A DNA stretch of 64,000 nt from Hyphomicrobiales bacterium (GTDB taxonomy: Bacteria; Pseudomonadota; Alphaproteobacteria; Rhizobiales; Aestuariivirgaceae). A program made the position numbers and the translations under genes. Below are positions 47,592-56,111 of this stretch, one piece after another (position 1 is the first letter of the stretch; the number at the start of each line of letters is the position of its first letter). The stretch lies in the NCBI GenBank assembly GCA_025359215.1, contig JANYHE010000123.1:62001-126000 (forward strand), read 5' to 3'. Under the pieces are notes generated by a model that was not told the DNA's origin, ran no database searches, and saw only the letters and a list, made by a program, of their open reading frames with translations.

Positions 47592-48115
47592 TATTTTTCA
47601 ACAATCGCTTTCAAGTTTGCAAGGCCGGCTTCAAAATCTTTACCCACCACTTTGTCCATATCCATAAACATATGCATGGCCTTCATCATGAGATTTAGAT
47701 TTCCGCGCATTTCCCAATTAATTGTTGTTGCACCACCCTTTGGTGCCAGTGTGAATTCGGTCACATTATCGGCCTTAAAAGGTTTCAAAAAATGCAAATC
47801 AAGTTGCACCTTGGAAGAGGGAACCGAGTTGGTAATCTCCATCGAACCTTCACCCACTTTCTTATTCCCTAGCCAAGCATATTTTGCCCCTTTGCCCGAT
47901 GCTGGGCCAGTGTAATTGCGCTGCATAGAGGGGTCCATCTTGTCCCATGGTGACCAGTTCGCCCAGTTCTTAAAGTCATTAATCTGGGCAAACACTTTGT
48001 CAGGCGATGCATTGAGTGTGGCACTACGTGACATTGAAAATGTGCTGGGCCTGCTGTTGGCCAACAGCAAAAATGCGATGATAACGATTGCGATAAAAAC
48101 AAGTGCAGTTAACAT
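47591..48115 (-). CDS. Membrane-anchored SRPBCC-fold protein
   Basis: The 174-residue protein has one N-terminal transmembrane span ([23 protein letters not shown]) and a START/SRPBCC domain typical of polyketide-cyclase-like proteins ([48 protein letters not shown]). I use ATG 48115, which has GAGGGA upstream as ribosome-binding site. The ligand is unknown. It leads into pdxH with a TAATG overlap, so it may be the first gene of this operon. Confidence 0.85.
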   Translation of the reverse strand: MLTALVFIAIVIIAFLLLANSRPSTFSMSRSATLNASPDKVFAQINDFKNWANWSPWDKMDPSMQRNYTGPASGKGAKYAWLGNKKVGEGSMEITNSVPSSKVQLDLHFLKPFKADNVTEFTLAPKGGATTINWEMRGNLNLMMKAMHMFMDMDKVVGKDFEAGLANLKAIVEK

Positions 48116-48196
48116 GGCGCTCTCCCTCAAGGCTTAGTAAAACAAGCATAGAGCCTATTGAGGGTTCCCGTCCAGCCCGTTGCAACTGTCAAGCGC

Positions 48197-48841
48197 CTAA
48201 CTCTTTTTGTAAACCAAATGCAAAGCCCCTTCACCTCCTGCCACTTCGACATTCGCATAGCCAAGCCCTGGCAAGTCAATACCTAAAAGCAGGTTCTCTC
48301 CCGCCCCAAGAACAGCAGGAGAAATGGCAAGATGCAGATGATCAACCAACCCGGCCTGCAGGAATTGCCGCACAGTGTGAACCCCGCCACTCAATCGCAC
48401 ATCTTTTCCGGCAGCAGCAGCTTTGGCTTTTTTCAGCACCTCAGCGGGAGAGCCTGTCACAAATTCAAAGACCGTTCCACCTTCCATAACCATGGGCGGT
48501 CTTGGATAATGCGTCATCACAAAAACGGGTGTGTGATAAGGCGGGTTCGGCCCCCACCAGCCTTTCCAACCATCATCGGGCCATTCGCCACGTTGCGGCC
48601 CAAACATGTTTCGACCCATGATGGCTGCACCGATATTCTCAAAACCGTGCGAGGCAAATGCATCATCAACGCCTGTCGAGCCCTCTGTTTTGCCAAACAT
48701 TTTTTGGAATGATTTGGTCGCAACGAACCATTTGCTCAATACCATTCCACCTTCACCGAAGGGATTCTCGAAACTCTGATTAAGGCCCGTGGAAAAACCA
48801 TCCACTGACATCAAAAAACTTTCAACGCGTAATTTGCTCAT
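48197..48841 (-). CDS. DHFR/RibD C-terminal-fold reductase
   Basis: The 214-residue product has the dihydrofolate reductase-like fold of the RibD_C group: MSVDGFSTGLNQSFENPFG, GAAIMGRNMFG, VRLSGGVHTVRQFLQAGLVDHLHLAISPAVLGAGENLL. Such stand-alone proteins are NADPH-dependent reductases of unknown substrate. It is the last gene in the DoxX/ArsR/AHSA1 operon and begins nine bases after the AHSA1 gene. A shared function with SRPBCC proteins is inferred from context. Confidence 0.9.
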   Translation of the reverse strand: MSKLRVESFLMSVDGFSTGLNQSFENPFGEGGMVLSKWFVATKSFQKMFGKTEGSTGVDDAFASHGFENIGAAIMGRNMFGPQRGEWPDDGWKGWWGPNPPYHTPVFVMTHYPRPPMVMEGGTVFEFVTGSPAEVLKKAKAAAAGKDVRLSGGVHTVRQFLQAGLVDHLHLAISPAVLGAGENLLLGIDLPGLGYANVEVAGGEGALHLVYKKS

Positions 48842-48850
48842 TCTGTTCTC

Positions 48851-49822
48851 CTAATTTTGAGCGAGATAGCTTTGCAGCTTATCCAGCGAACCCGTCCAGC
48901 CCTGCCGCATGCCATGATGTGCGGCAGCGAAGGTTGACGCCTCTGCATCGCTTACCTGCGCATTGATCCATGTTATCCGCAAGAGGGTTTGCTTTTCACC
49001 CTCCGGCACAAAGTCAAAAATTGTCTCCATTTCTTTCGGCCAATCAGGCACCATGGGATGCGTAGTCACGCCGCCATCTTTGTCGGAAAAATTTTGCGCA
49101 TAAACCAGCTGCGAATAAGGCGTGATGACTTTGTAGTGAACCATGCCCCACATTTCTTGGCCCTCTGGAGTTGCTATTCCATAATGATAAGTGCCGCCGG
49201 GTTTAAAGTCTTGCTGAGCCGAGATCACCGTTGTTCCAGCAGGCGACATCCATTCTTTGAGATGTTCAATCTTCGTGCAGGCTTCAAATAATCTCTGTTG
49301 CGAAACTGGGAAACTCCTTTCAATCACAAATTTGTTGAGCGGATTTGCCATGGGCGCAACATAGGCAGCAAGACGCTCCAAGTTCTGCCTGCCACCTTCA
49401 GCTGCAAACTGTGCAACAGCATTACGCGCCTCCATTGTCGCTTCCGTCATGCGCAATTCGATGCGGGTTTTATTGCCTTCTTCAAACAATTCTAATTCGC
49501 CCAAAAAGCGGTGACCACTCACATCATCCTCACCACCGTCATGGTCAAATGCCAAATAGGATGGTGGTGTAACCGTGCGGTAGATGATGCGGTTGGGCCA
49601 ATCCTTGCCATCGGGCCCATGCATGGTGAAAAGCCACTGCCCACCCACTTTCACATCCATTTGTTTGATTGTGTTGGTGAACCCATCCGGCCCCCAAAAA
49701 TGTTTAATGTGATCAGGCGTGGTCAATACAGCCCAAACCAAATCACGCGGGGCATTGAGCACGCGTGTGGTGATGATTTGGTGTTTGTCGCTCGGCAATA
49801 TCGTGCGGGTCAATCCAGTCAT
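48851..49822 (-). CDS. Tandem AHSA1/SRPBCC-domain protein
   Basis: The 323-residue protein is a fusion of two AHSA1-type START domains. The first (residues about 15-155) begins ITTRVLNAPRDLVWAVLTTPDHIKHFWGPDG, and the second (about 165-320) begins FVIERSFPVSQQRLFEACTKIEHLKEWM. Both contain the GGxxxx...G-rich turn of the family. Such domains bind hydrophobic ligands and are commonly encoded next to ArsR regulators; single-domain versions are usual. It overlaps the ArsR stop by four bases. The ligand is unknown. Confidence 0.93.
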   Translation of the reverse strand: MTGLTRTILPSDKHQIITTRVLNAPRDLVWAVLTTPDHIKHFWGPDGFTNTIKQMDVKVGGQWLFTMHGPDGKDWPNRIIYRTVTPPSYLAFDHDGGEDDVSGHRFLGELELFEEGNKTRIELRMTEATMEARNAVAQFAAEGGRQNLERLAAYVAPMANPLNKFVIERSFPVSQQRLFEACTKIEHLKEWMSPAGTTVISAQQDFKPGGTYHYGIATPEGQEMWGMVHYKVITPYSQLVYAQNFSDKDGGVTTHPMVPDWPKEMETIFDFVPEGEKQTLLRITWINAQVSDAEASTFAAAHHGMRQGWTGSLDKLQSYLAQN

Positions 49823-50151
49823 TGTTTAGTTTCCTTCAAGCTGTGCAAATAAGTTTCGAGCCGGTCCAGCCGCTGCTCCCACATCTCATGATAATCTTGC
49901 ATCCAAGTCGCCACTTCGGTCAGCCCCCCCTCGGCAAGCCTGCAAGGACGAGATTGCGCATTGCGGCCTTGTGTAATTAATCCCGCCGCGGTCAAAACTT
50001 TGAGATGTTTAGAAATGGCAGGCAGGCTCATCGAAAAAGGTTGCGCTAATTCATTGACTGACGTTTCTCCCAGTTTCAGTCGCGCCAGAATTGCCCTCCG
50101 TGTAGGGTCCGCTAGAGCTTGCAATTTGAGGCTGAGCCGGTCTTCGTCCAT
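49819..50151 (-). CDS. ArsR-family transcriptional regulator
   Basis: The 110-residue winged-helix protein has LQALADPTRRAILARLKLGETSVNELAQPFSMSLPAISKHLKVLTAAGLI as HTH. No Cys metal-binding box of the classical ArsR/SmtB sensors is present, which matches the ArsR type paired with AHSA1 genes. It probably represses its own operon through the palindrome at 50588-50617. It follows DoxX directly and overlaps the AHSA1 start. Confidence 0.94.
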   Translation of the reverse strand: MDEDRLSLKLQALADPTRRAILARLKLGETSVNELAQPFSMSLPAISKHLKVLTAAGLITQGRNAQSRPCRLAEGGLTEVATWMQDYHEMWEQRLDRLETYLHSLKETKQ

Positions 50152-50565
50152 CTATTTCAGCCAGCTTCTGTTCAAAACCAGCACATTGCCTGGCCCGCAT
50201 ATAGCCGCGAACAACATGCCCGCAGCCATAGGAAAATGGCTAACAAAGGCACCAAAGTGCAACCCTTCCGGATCGGTCCAGCCACTGGGGCCATGAAAGG
50301 CAAAGGCCAGAAACAAGACATAAAGCGCGCCAAGTAAATTGGCCTCACGAAAATAGGCTCCAGTTAAATAGGCCAAGACCAGACCAAGTTCGAACAGTGC
50401 CGCAAGCCAGTTCAACACCATTGGAAAGGGAAAACCTGCGGCCGCAATTTGTTGTGAAATCATAGTCGACATGGCCACTTTGCCAACCAGTGCCAACGCG
50501 AACATGGCCGCCATGATAAATCTCGCCAAGAGCAACGCTCCGGTTTTCCATCCTGAAAAATCCAT
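50152..50565 (-). CDS. DoxX-family membrane protein
   Basis: The 137-residue product has four hydrophobic spans, including LLLARFIMAAMFALALVGKVA and LVLAYLTGAYFREANLLGALYVLFLAFAF. I place the start at ATG 50565 (MDFSGWKTGALL), because GGAGGA sits five bases ahead; the ORF track begins at 50580. It is the first gene of the operon with ArsR, AHSA1 and the DHFR-like gene. DoxX proteins are tied to membrane redox roles, but no activity is defined here. Confidence 0.9.
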   Translation of the reverse strand: MDFSGWKTGALLLARFIMAAMFALALVGKVAMSTMISQQIAAAGFPFPMVLNWLAALFELGLVLAYLTGAYFREANLLGALYVLFLAFAFHGPSGWTDPEGLHFGAFVSHFPMAAGMLFAAICGPGNVLVLNRSWLK

Positions 50566-50587
50566 TATTTCCTCCATCATTTAACTG

Positions 50588-50617
50588 TATATTTAATTAA
50601 CTAGTAAGTTAAATATA
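50588..50617 (-). promoter_or_regulatory. Palindromic operator candidate for the DoxX/ArsR operon
   Basis: TATATTTAA and TTAAATATA form perfect 9-base inverted arms over a 12-base spacer, itself containing TTAACT..AGTTAA. It lies 23 bases upstream of the DoxX ATG and has the shape expected for a dimeric ArsR binding site. Confidence 0.6.
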
Positions 50618-50662
50618 TCTACTGTCGCCTTAAGTCAAGCCCACCACTTGCTGGAAAGTCTT

Positions 50663-50687
50663 GTAACTTTTCGTAACCTGCCGTTAC
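50663..50687 (+). promoter_or_regulatory. Ten-base-phased GTAAC/GTTAC repeats upstream of fabI
   Basis: GTAAC occurs at 50663 and 50673, and its inverse GTTAC at 50683, each exactly ten bases after the previous one. The last two form an inverted repeat. They lie about 75-100 bases upstream of the fabI ATG and could bind a regulator or a sigma factor; none is identified. Confidence 0.35.
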
Positions 50688-50761
50688 TTTCTTTCTGCCC
50701 TTACCTATGCCAGAACGCGCCTAAGAGAGCTTCGAGCTAAACATTGGGTAATGGGATAATT

Positions 50762-51586
50762 ATGACTTTGAAATCGGGTATAATGGCAGGCAAACGCGGC
50801 TTGATCATGGGTGTTGCAAATAATCGTTCAATCGCGTGGGGAATTGCGCGGGCCTGTGCTGATCATGGTGCTGAACTGGCTTTCACCTATCAAGGCGATG
50901 CGTTGAAAAAGCGCGTTGAACCCTTAGCCGCCGAAGTGAATTCGCCTCTGGTTTTGCCATGTGATGTGAGCGACATGGCCTCCATCGATGCCACGTTTGA
51001 TGCAATTAAAGAAAAATGGGGCAGCCTCGATTTTGTGGTCCACGCCATTGGCTTTTCTGACAAGAATGAGTTGACTGGTCGCTATGTCGATACCTCAGCC
51101 GAAAACTTCACCAAGACCATGTTTATCAGCGTTTACAGCTTCACAGCCGTTGCTCAACGCGCCGAAAAAATGATGCCCAATGGTGGCTCACTTCTCACGC
51201 TCACTTACTACGGTGCAGAAAAATGGATGCCGCATTATAATGTCATGGGCGTTGCCAAAGCCGGGCTCGAAGCCTCAGTGCGCTATATGGCGGCTGACTT
51301 AGGCGTGAAAAACATCCGCGTGAATGCTATTTCTGCTGGCCCTATCAAAACTCTCGCAGCGTCCGGCATCAGTGACTTCCGTTACATTCTCAAATGGAAT
51401 GAATATAACTCGCCGCTCCGCCGCACGGTGACTACTGAAGAAGTAGGCGATGCTGGCATGTATTTCTTGTCGGATTTATCACGCGGCGTAACGGGCGAAA
51501 TTCATCATGTCGATTCAGGTTATCATGTTGTTGGCATGAAAAACCCGGAAGCCCCTGATATGTCGGTTGAAAATGCTCCTGAGTAA
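50762..51586 (+). CDS. fabI: Enoyl-[acyl-carrier-protein] reductase FabI
   Basis: FabI reduces enoyl-ACP in the last step of each fatty-acid elongation round. ATG 50762 (MTLKSGIMAGKRGLIMGVANN) is chosen over the ORF-track TTG. The 274-residue protein has the NADH-binding GLIMGVANNRSIAWGIARACADHGAELAFTYQG and the active-site Tyr/Lys in HYNVMGVAKAGLE. NAISAGPIKTLAASGI completes the fold. The adjacent histidine phosphatase and aroC form a block I recognise from other alphaproteobacteria. Confidence 0.97.
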   Translation: MTLKSGIMAGKRGLIMGVANNRSIAWGIARACADHGAELAFTYQGDALKKRVEPLAAEVNSPLVLPCDVSDMASIDATFDAIKEKWGSLDFVVHAIGFSDKNELTGRYVDTSAENFTKTMFISVYSFTAVAQRAEKMMPNGGSLLTLTYYGAEKWMPHYNVMGVAKAGLEASVRYMAADLGVKNIRVNAISAGPIKTLAASGISDFRYILKWNEYNSPLRRTVTTEEVGDAGMYFLSDLSRGVTGEIHHVDSGYHVVGMKNPEAPDMSVENAPE

Positions 51587-52181
51587 CCTGCCGATCTTAT
51601 ATTTCATCCGCCATGGTGAAACCGATTGGAACAAGCAGGGTCTCATTCAAGGTTCAATCGACACCGAGCTCAACGCCCATGGCATTGAACAAGCCAAAGA
51701 GGTCGCACGCGCACTGTCTGAAAAAGCGGGTGAATTTGATCGGTTCGATTTCGTCGTCAGCCCGCAGCTCCGTGCCCGCCAGACCATGAATTATATCGCA
51801 ACAGCCTTGAAGCTCGATGAAGGCGAAATAAAAATTGAACCGCGCGTACGCGAATTGGGATTTGGTATTTGGGAAAACCGGCCGTTTTGGGAATTGAAAG
51901 ATTCTCCAATCTATCCGGCTGATGCCGAAACCCGTTATGATTGGCGCCCCGAAGGCGGCGAAAGCTATGCAGACGGCGTGGCCCGCGTTGATGATTGGTT
52001 GACAACGGTTGACCGCCCAACACTGGTGGTCGCCCATGGCGCAGTCGGTCGTTGCTTGATGGGCCATGTGGCAGGACTGTCACCTGCGCAGATTGTTTCA
52101 TTAAAAACGCCACAAGGCTGCTACTGCCGCTTGCAACAGGGCCAGATTGATTGGTTTGACGCCAACCACGATGCAGCTTAA
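51573..52181 (+). CDS. Histidine phosphatase (phosphoglycerate mutase-like)
   Basis: The product has 202 residues and the catalytic RHGETDWNKQGLIQG, with the second His in VVAHGAVGRCLMGHVAG. The start is ATG 51573 (MLLSNLPILYFIRHGE), overlapping the fabI 3' end by 14 bases. The family removes phosphate from sugars or other metabolites; cofactor-dependent phosphoglycerate mutase activity is less likely given the short sequence. It is probably cotranscribed with fabI and aroC. Confidence 0.92.
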   Translation: MLLSNLPILYFIRHGETDWNKQGLIQGSIDTELNAHGIEQAKEVARALSEKAGEFDRFDFVVSPQLRARQTMNYIATALKLDEGEIKIEPRVRELGFGIWENRPFWELKDSPIYPADAETRYDWRPEGGESYADGVARVDDWLTTVDRPTLVVAHGAVGRCLMGHVAGLSPAQIVSLKTPQGCYCRLQQGQIDWFDANHDAA

Positions 52182-52190
52182 TTAGATTGC

Positions 52191-53276
52191 ATGTCACACA
52201 ACACCTTTGGCCATCTGTTCCGCATCACAACGTTCGGCGAAAGCCATGGGCCAGCCATTGGTTGCGTGGTGGATGGTTGCCCGCCCGGCATTTTGCTCAC
52301 GCCAGACGATATTCAAGGCTTTCTTGATAAGCGCAAACCTGGCCAAAATCGCTTCACCACGCAGCGCCGCGAAGCTGATGAGGTTAAAATTCTCTCAGGC
52401 GTGTTTGAAGATGAACGCAGTGGCGGCCCGCGCACCACGGGTGCACCGATTATGTTGATGATCGAAAACACCGATCAGCGTTCCAAAGACTATTCCGAAA
52501 TTCGCGAGAGCTATCGCCCCGGCCATGCTGATTTCACCTATGATGCAAAATATGGCATTCGCGATTATCGTGGTGGAGGCAGGTCAAGTGCCCGTGAAAC
52601 TGCAAGCCGTGTGGCTGGTGGTGCTGTGGCACGCAAGGTGATTCCAAACGTCACCATTCGTGGCGCTATGGTGCAAATGGGCCCTCATAAAATTGAAAAG
52701 AAGAACTGGGATTGGTCTGAAGTCGATCGTAATCCGTTTTTCTGCCCTGATGCAAAAGCTGCTGCGGAATGGGAGATTTATCTGGACGGCATTCGCAAAT
52801 CAGGGTCCTCCTGTGGCGCGGTGATTGAAGTCACAGCCTCTGGTGTTCCAGCTGGCTGGGGCGCACCAATTTATGCGAAATTAGATTCGGAACTCGCCGC
52901 CGCCATGATGACCATCAACGCTGTCAAAGGTGTTGAAATAGGCGATGGCTTTGCCTCCGCGGCTTTAACGGGCGAAACCAATGCCGATGAAATTCGGATG
53001 CGCCACGGCAAGCCCGAATTCACTTCAAACCATGCAGGTGGTATACTAGGGGGCATATCCTCAGGCCAAGACGTGGTCGTGCGATTTGCTGTAAAACCCA
53101 CGTCATCAATTTTAACAGCGCGCAAAACGGTGACAGCCAAGGGCGAGGACGCTGACATCATCACCAAAGGCAGGCATGATCCATGCGTGGGCATTCGCGC
53201 TGTTCCTGTGGGCGAAGCGATGATGGCCATTGTGTTGGCCGATCAATTTTTAAGGCACCGAGGGCAGGTGGGTTAA
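52191..53276 (+). CDS. aroC: Chorismate synthase
   Basis: AroC converts EPSP to chorismate, using reduced FMN. The 361-residue protein has the signatures [79 protein letters not shown] and [15 protein letters not shown]. It starts nine bases after the phosphatase stop. The stop overlaps the convergent deacetylase stop. Confidence 0.97.
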   Translation: MSHNTFGHLFRITTFGESHGPAIGCVVDGCPPGILLTPDDIQGFLDKRKPGQNRFTTQRREADEVKILSGVFEDERSGGPRTTGAPIMLMIENTDQRSKDYSEIRESYRPGHADFTYDAKYGIRDYRGGGRSSARETASRVAGGAVARKVIPNVTIRGAMVQMGPHKIEKKNWDWSEVDRNPFFCPDAKAAAEWEIYLDGIRKSGSSCGAVIEVTASGVPAGWGAPIYAKLDSELAAAMMTINAVKGVEIGDGFASAALTGETNADEIRMRHGKPEFTSNHAGGILGGISSGQDVVVRFAVKPTSSILTARKTVTAKGEDADIITKGRHDPCVGIRAVPVGEAMMAIVLADQFLRHRGQVG

Positions 53277-53983
53277 ACCCCGTCTTCCAATCGCAAAAAT
53301 ATAAAGCCTGCGGCTTTCAATTTGAGAATGCCTTCAATCACACCTAGGCCTGCTGGCTTATTGGGCTGGTTCATATGAGCCACAATCACATCGCCATCTT
53401 TAGCTTTAGCAATTGTCCACGCCGACTTCTGCGTGGAAAAGCTCGCACCCCCATCACCCAAAATAGAATAGCCCGCAATCTTCAAATTCATATTCTGGAT
53501 GAGCTTAAGGCTGCTGGATGTATATTGCCCCGTCGCACCGCGAAACCAGCGTGGCTGATGACCGAAAGTTTTCACAATAGCGTCAGCACCGCCTATAACT
53601 TCATCATGCACTGCTTGCGGCGATCCCGCAGCGGCCAAACCAAACACCGACATTGGCACATCCACCGCAGGCCGGTGCATGGCCCCGTGATCTTCAACCT
53701 CAAACAAATCAGGATGCGCCTTTATTTGCTCAACCGCCTTGGCGTTATATTTAAGCCACCGCGCAGTCACAAAAATTGTCGCACGAATATGATTTTCAAT
53801 TAACGCTTGCAAAATCCGTTCATCAGTCTTGCCCATGCAAGCGTCCAAAGTGAGCGCCACATAAGGTCCATGCGATGCGCCGGGTTTAATGGTAAGAAGA
53901 GGCTCAATGAGCGATTGCGCTTGGATTGATTGCACCAAGCCGAATAGTAAAATCAGCGCAGCGCCAAATTTCTTAATTTTCAT
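53273..53983 (-). CDS. Exported polysaccharide deacetylase-family protein
   Basis: A signal peptide ([22 protein letters not shown]) precedes a NodB-type domain of about 210 residues. Motif 1 is [18 protein letters not shown], the DAC variant in which Cys takes the place of the second Asp of the TFDD form. The zinc His pair lies in [12 protein letters not shown], and [14 protein letters not shown] contains the motif 3 Arg. The late His is in [13 protein letters not shown]. The Cys variant defines a known subset with uncertain substrates. It is convergent with aroC. Confidence 0.85.
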   Translation of the reverse strand: MKIKKFGAALILLFGLVQSIQAQSLIEPLLTIKPGASHGPYVALTLDACMGKTDERILQALIENHIRATIFVTARWLKYNAKAVEQIKAHPDLFEVEDHGAMHRPAVDVPMSVFGLAAAGSPQAVHDEVIGGADAIVKTFGHQPRWFRGATGQYTSSSLKLIQNMNLKIAGYSILGDGGASFSTQKSAWTIAKAKDGDVIVAHMNQPNKPAGLGVIEGILKLKAAGFIFLRLEDGV

Positions 53984-54064
53984 AGATCAACTCATAAAAG
54001 CAGAATATGAATTAATTGCGGTTTTGCTTTCCAAATATTGACCATCTTGATCCGTTGTCAAACG

Positions 54065-54094
54065 TGTGTTAATTTTTGTGTAGGAGTTCACACA
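54065..54094 (+). promoter_or_regulatory. Imperfect palindrome overlapping the antitoxin start
   Basis: TGTGTTAA (54065-54072) and TTCACACA (54087-54094) are inverted repeats with one mismatch around the ribosome-binding site AGGAG, reaching the ATG. RHH antitoxins usually repress their own promoters through such sites. Confidence 0.4.
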
Positions 54095-54300
54095 TGGCAA
54101 CAAATTTGGCAATTGATCCGAACCTAATTGAAGACGTGCTGAAACTCAGCGGTGAACGCACCAAGAAGGCTGCTGTTACTCTGGCTTTGAAAGAGTTTAT
54201 TGCAAGGCGGTGGGTTGAAGAAAATAGTGCAAACATCTCAGCATTCAATGACGAGATTGAAGCGAGGGGTGTATGGTCAGAAACCATGCGCAGCTGGTAA
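54094..54300 (+). CDS. Antitoxin with VapB-like N-half and CcdA-like C-half
   Basis: The 68-residue protein starts at ATG 54094 (MATNLAIDPNLIEDVLKLSG), with AGGAG seven bases upstream. Residues 1-40 (TNLAIDPNLIEDVLKLSG to ALKEFIARR) read like the VapB ribbon-helix-helix group. The C-terminal part WVEENSANISAFNDEIEARG to MRSW reads like the CcdA toxin-binding tail, which typically ends with an aromatic residue. The next gene is a CcdB homologue, so the tail fits its partner while the DNA-binding half does not. This suggests domain shuffling between antitoxin families. The stop overlaps the toxin start (TAATG). Confidence 0.85.
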   Translation: MATNLAIDPNLIEDVLKLSGERTKKAAVTLALKEFIARRWVEENSANISAFNDEIEARGVWSETMRSW

Positions 54301-54611
54301 TGCGAAAATACGATATTTGTCGCAACACCAATGTGGCCTCACGCAAATTGGTCCCTTTTGTGGTTGTGTTGCAGTCTGATTTATTAAGTGATTTTCAAAC
54401 AGTAATCGTTGCGCCGTTGATGGTTGAAACCATGGCGACTAACATCAGCAGGCTTAATCCTTCTGTCAAAGTTCAAGGCAAGACCTACCGTGTCTCGATG
54501 GTCGAACTGGCGGGCGTATTGCGCAAAAAACTTGGTGAAGTTGTCGCTAATGTTAGCGGTCAACATTCAGAATTTGTTGCGGCGATTGATTTGGTATTTA
54601 CAGGGATATAG
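54300..54611 (+). CDS. ccdB: CcdB-family toxin
   Basis: CcdB of F plasmid poisons DNA gyrase. This 103-residue protein begins at ATG 54300 (MRKYDICRNTNVASRKLVPFVVVLQSDLL); the ORF-track start runs into the antitoxin. LQSDLLSDFQTVIVAPLM matches the family core. The C-terminus ALDLVFTGI-like ending (AAIDLVFTGI) aligns with NLMFWGI of F CcdB: Gly and Ile are kept but the gyrase-contacting Trp is Thr. Gyrase poisoning by the classical contact is therefore uncertain. It is coupled to the antitoxin and convergent with gabT. Confidence 0.88.
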   Translation: MRKYDICRNTNVASRKLVPFVVVLQSDLLSDFQTVIVAPLMVETMATNISRLNPSVKVQGKTYRVSMVELAGVLRKKLGEVVANVSGQHSEFVAAIDLVFTGI

Positions 54612-54634
54612 GCAGAAATTTTTTTATTTGATCG

Positions 54635-55942
54635 CTAATTCCCCAAAACCGCCGCCTCAAGAATATCCAAGCCTTCCTTCAGAATCATGTCGCTCGCGGT
54701 GAGTGGCGTGAGCAAGCGCACCGTGTCTGCATAAACGCCGCAAGTTAAAATAAGCAATCCGCGCTCCAAGCACTTTGCAGCCAGTGCCTTGGCGCCACCT
54801 GCGTCAGGCTTGTTGCCGCCATGTTCGGTGACCAGTTCAAAGGCACACATGGCCCCCAGCCCCCGCACATCGCCAATCGGCATTCCCTTCTTTTTTGCTT
54901 TAATGGCGTTGAGGCGTTTCATAATCATTTCGCCTTGCTTCACCGATTTCTCCAGCAGGCCCTCAGTTTCAAAAGCTTCAAACACGCCAAGTGCAGCCGC
55001 ACAGGCAATGGCATTGCCAGCATAAGTGCCGCCAATGCCACCTGGATCGGGCGCATCCATAATCTTGGCCCGGCCTGTGACGGCAGCGAGCGGGAACCCG
55101 CCTGCCAATGATTTGGCTGAAGTCACCAAATCAGGCTCCACACCATAATGTTCCATTGCAAAGAACTTTCCGGTGCGGCCAAAGCCCGATTGAATTTCAT
55201 CGGCAATCAGCAGAATACCATGCTCATCACACAGCGCACGCAAACGCGTCATCAATTCTTGAGGGGCAATATAAAACCCACCTTCGCCTTGCACAGGCTC
55301 AATGATAATGGCAGCCACGCGTTGTGGCTCCACATCACATTTGAACAACAGCTCAATGGCGTGAATGGAATCTTCAACCGAAATGCCCTTATGCGCCACC
55401 GGAAATGGCACATGCCAAATGCCACCGGGCATCGGGCCAAACTTGGCCTTGTAGGGGTGCACCTTACCTGTCAGCGCCATGCCCAAAAGTGTGCGGCCAT
55501 GAAAACCACCATGAAATGCAATCACATCGGAACGGCCAGTATAACAGCGCGCATATTTGATCGCATTTTCAACAGCCTCAGCACCTGTGGTGACGAGAGC
55601 CGATTTCTTTTCACCAGCAATAGGCACAGCAGCATTGAGTTTCTCGCACACTTCAATGAAGGGCTCATAAGGCATGACCATGGCGCAGGTGTGGGTGAAT
55701 TTTTCAAGCTGCTCATACACGCGCTTCATCACCAGTGGATGGCGATGCCCCGTGTTGACGACGGCAATGCCACCGCCAAAATCCACATAGCGATTGCCTT
55801 CAATATCCCAAATTTCGGAATTCTCGGCCTTGGCCGCCATAACAGCAGCCCCCATGCCAATGCCCCGCGAAACAGCTTTGGCGCGGCGTTCCACCCATGC
55901 TTTGTTAGAACCAGCGGGCTGATGATGGACAGGTGCGTTCAT
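54635..55942 (-). CDS. gabT: 4-aminobutyrate aminotransferase
   Basis: This class III PLP aminotransferase converts GABA and 2-oxoglutarate to succinic semialdehyde and glutamate. The 435-residue protein has GGIAVVNTGHRHP, VTTGAEAVENAIKYARCYTGR, AFHGGFHGRTLLGMALTGK, IIIEPVQGEGGFYI, LIADEIQSGFGRTGKFFAMEH and the PLP Lys in TSAKSLAGGFPLAAV. The GABA-type sequence is strong; 5-aminovalerate activity is a possible alternative. It stands alone, convergent with the TA pair. Confidence 0.94.
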   Translation of the reverse strand: MNAPVHHQPAGSNKAWVERRAKAVSRGIGMGAAVMAAKAENSEIWDIEGNRYVDFGGGIAVVNTGHRHPLVMKRVYEQLEKFTHTCAMVMPYEPFIEVCEKLNAAVPIAGEKKSALVTTGAEAVENAIKYARCYTGRSDVIAFHGGFHGRTLLGMALTGKVHPYKAKFGPMPGGIWHVPFPVAHKGISVEDSIHAIELLFKCDVEPQRVAAIIIEPVQGEGGFYIAPQELMTRLRALCDEHGILLIADEIQSGFGRTGKFFAMEHYGVEPDLVTSAKSLAGGFPLAAVTGRAKIMDAPDPGGIGGTYAGNAIACAAALGVFEAFETEGLLEKSVKQGEMIMKRLNAIKAKKKGMPIGDVRGLGAMCAFELVTEHGGNKPDAGGAKALAAKCLERGLLILTCGVYADTVRLLTPLTASDMILKEGLDILEAAVLGN

Positions 55943-56111
55943 GATAATTCTCCGTAATATGATCTGAGCAACTTAGCCTTGGCCTTGGTATGGGAGCAAT
56001 TGAAATGAATGGGGCCAGATTTCTCAGCATTTCCAAAGATGGATTGGACCAGTTGCGAAGCACCGCACAGTTCTCTAAAAAGCATCCACAATAACAATGG
56101 GAACGCAAAAT

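Noticed and set aside
55148-55957. 269-residue plus-strand ORF opposite gabT
   Set aside because: Entirely antisense to a well-supported aminotransferase; the translation is rich in His, Asn and Thr and resembles no family.
55943-56111. Search for a BioR-type operator upstream of bioY
   Set aside because: No TTATCTATAA-like palindrome was found in the gap; the regulation of bioY cannot be stated.
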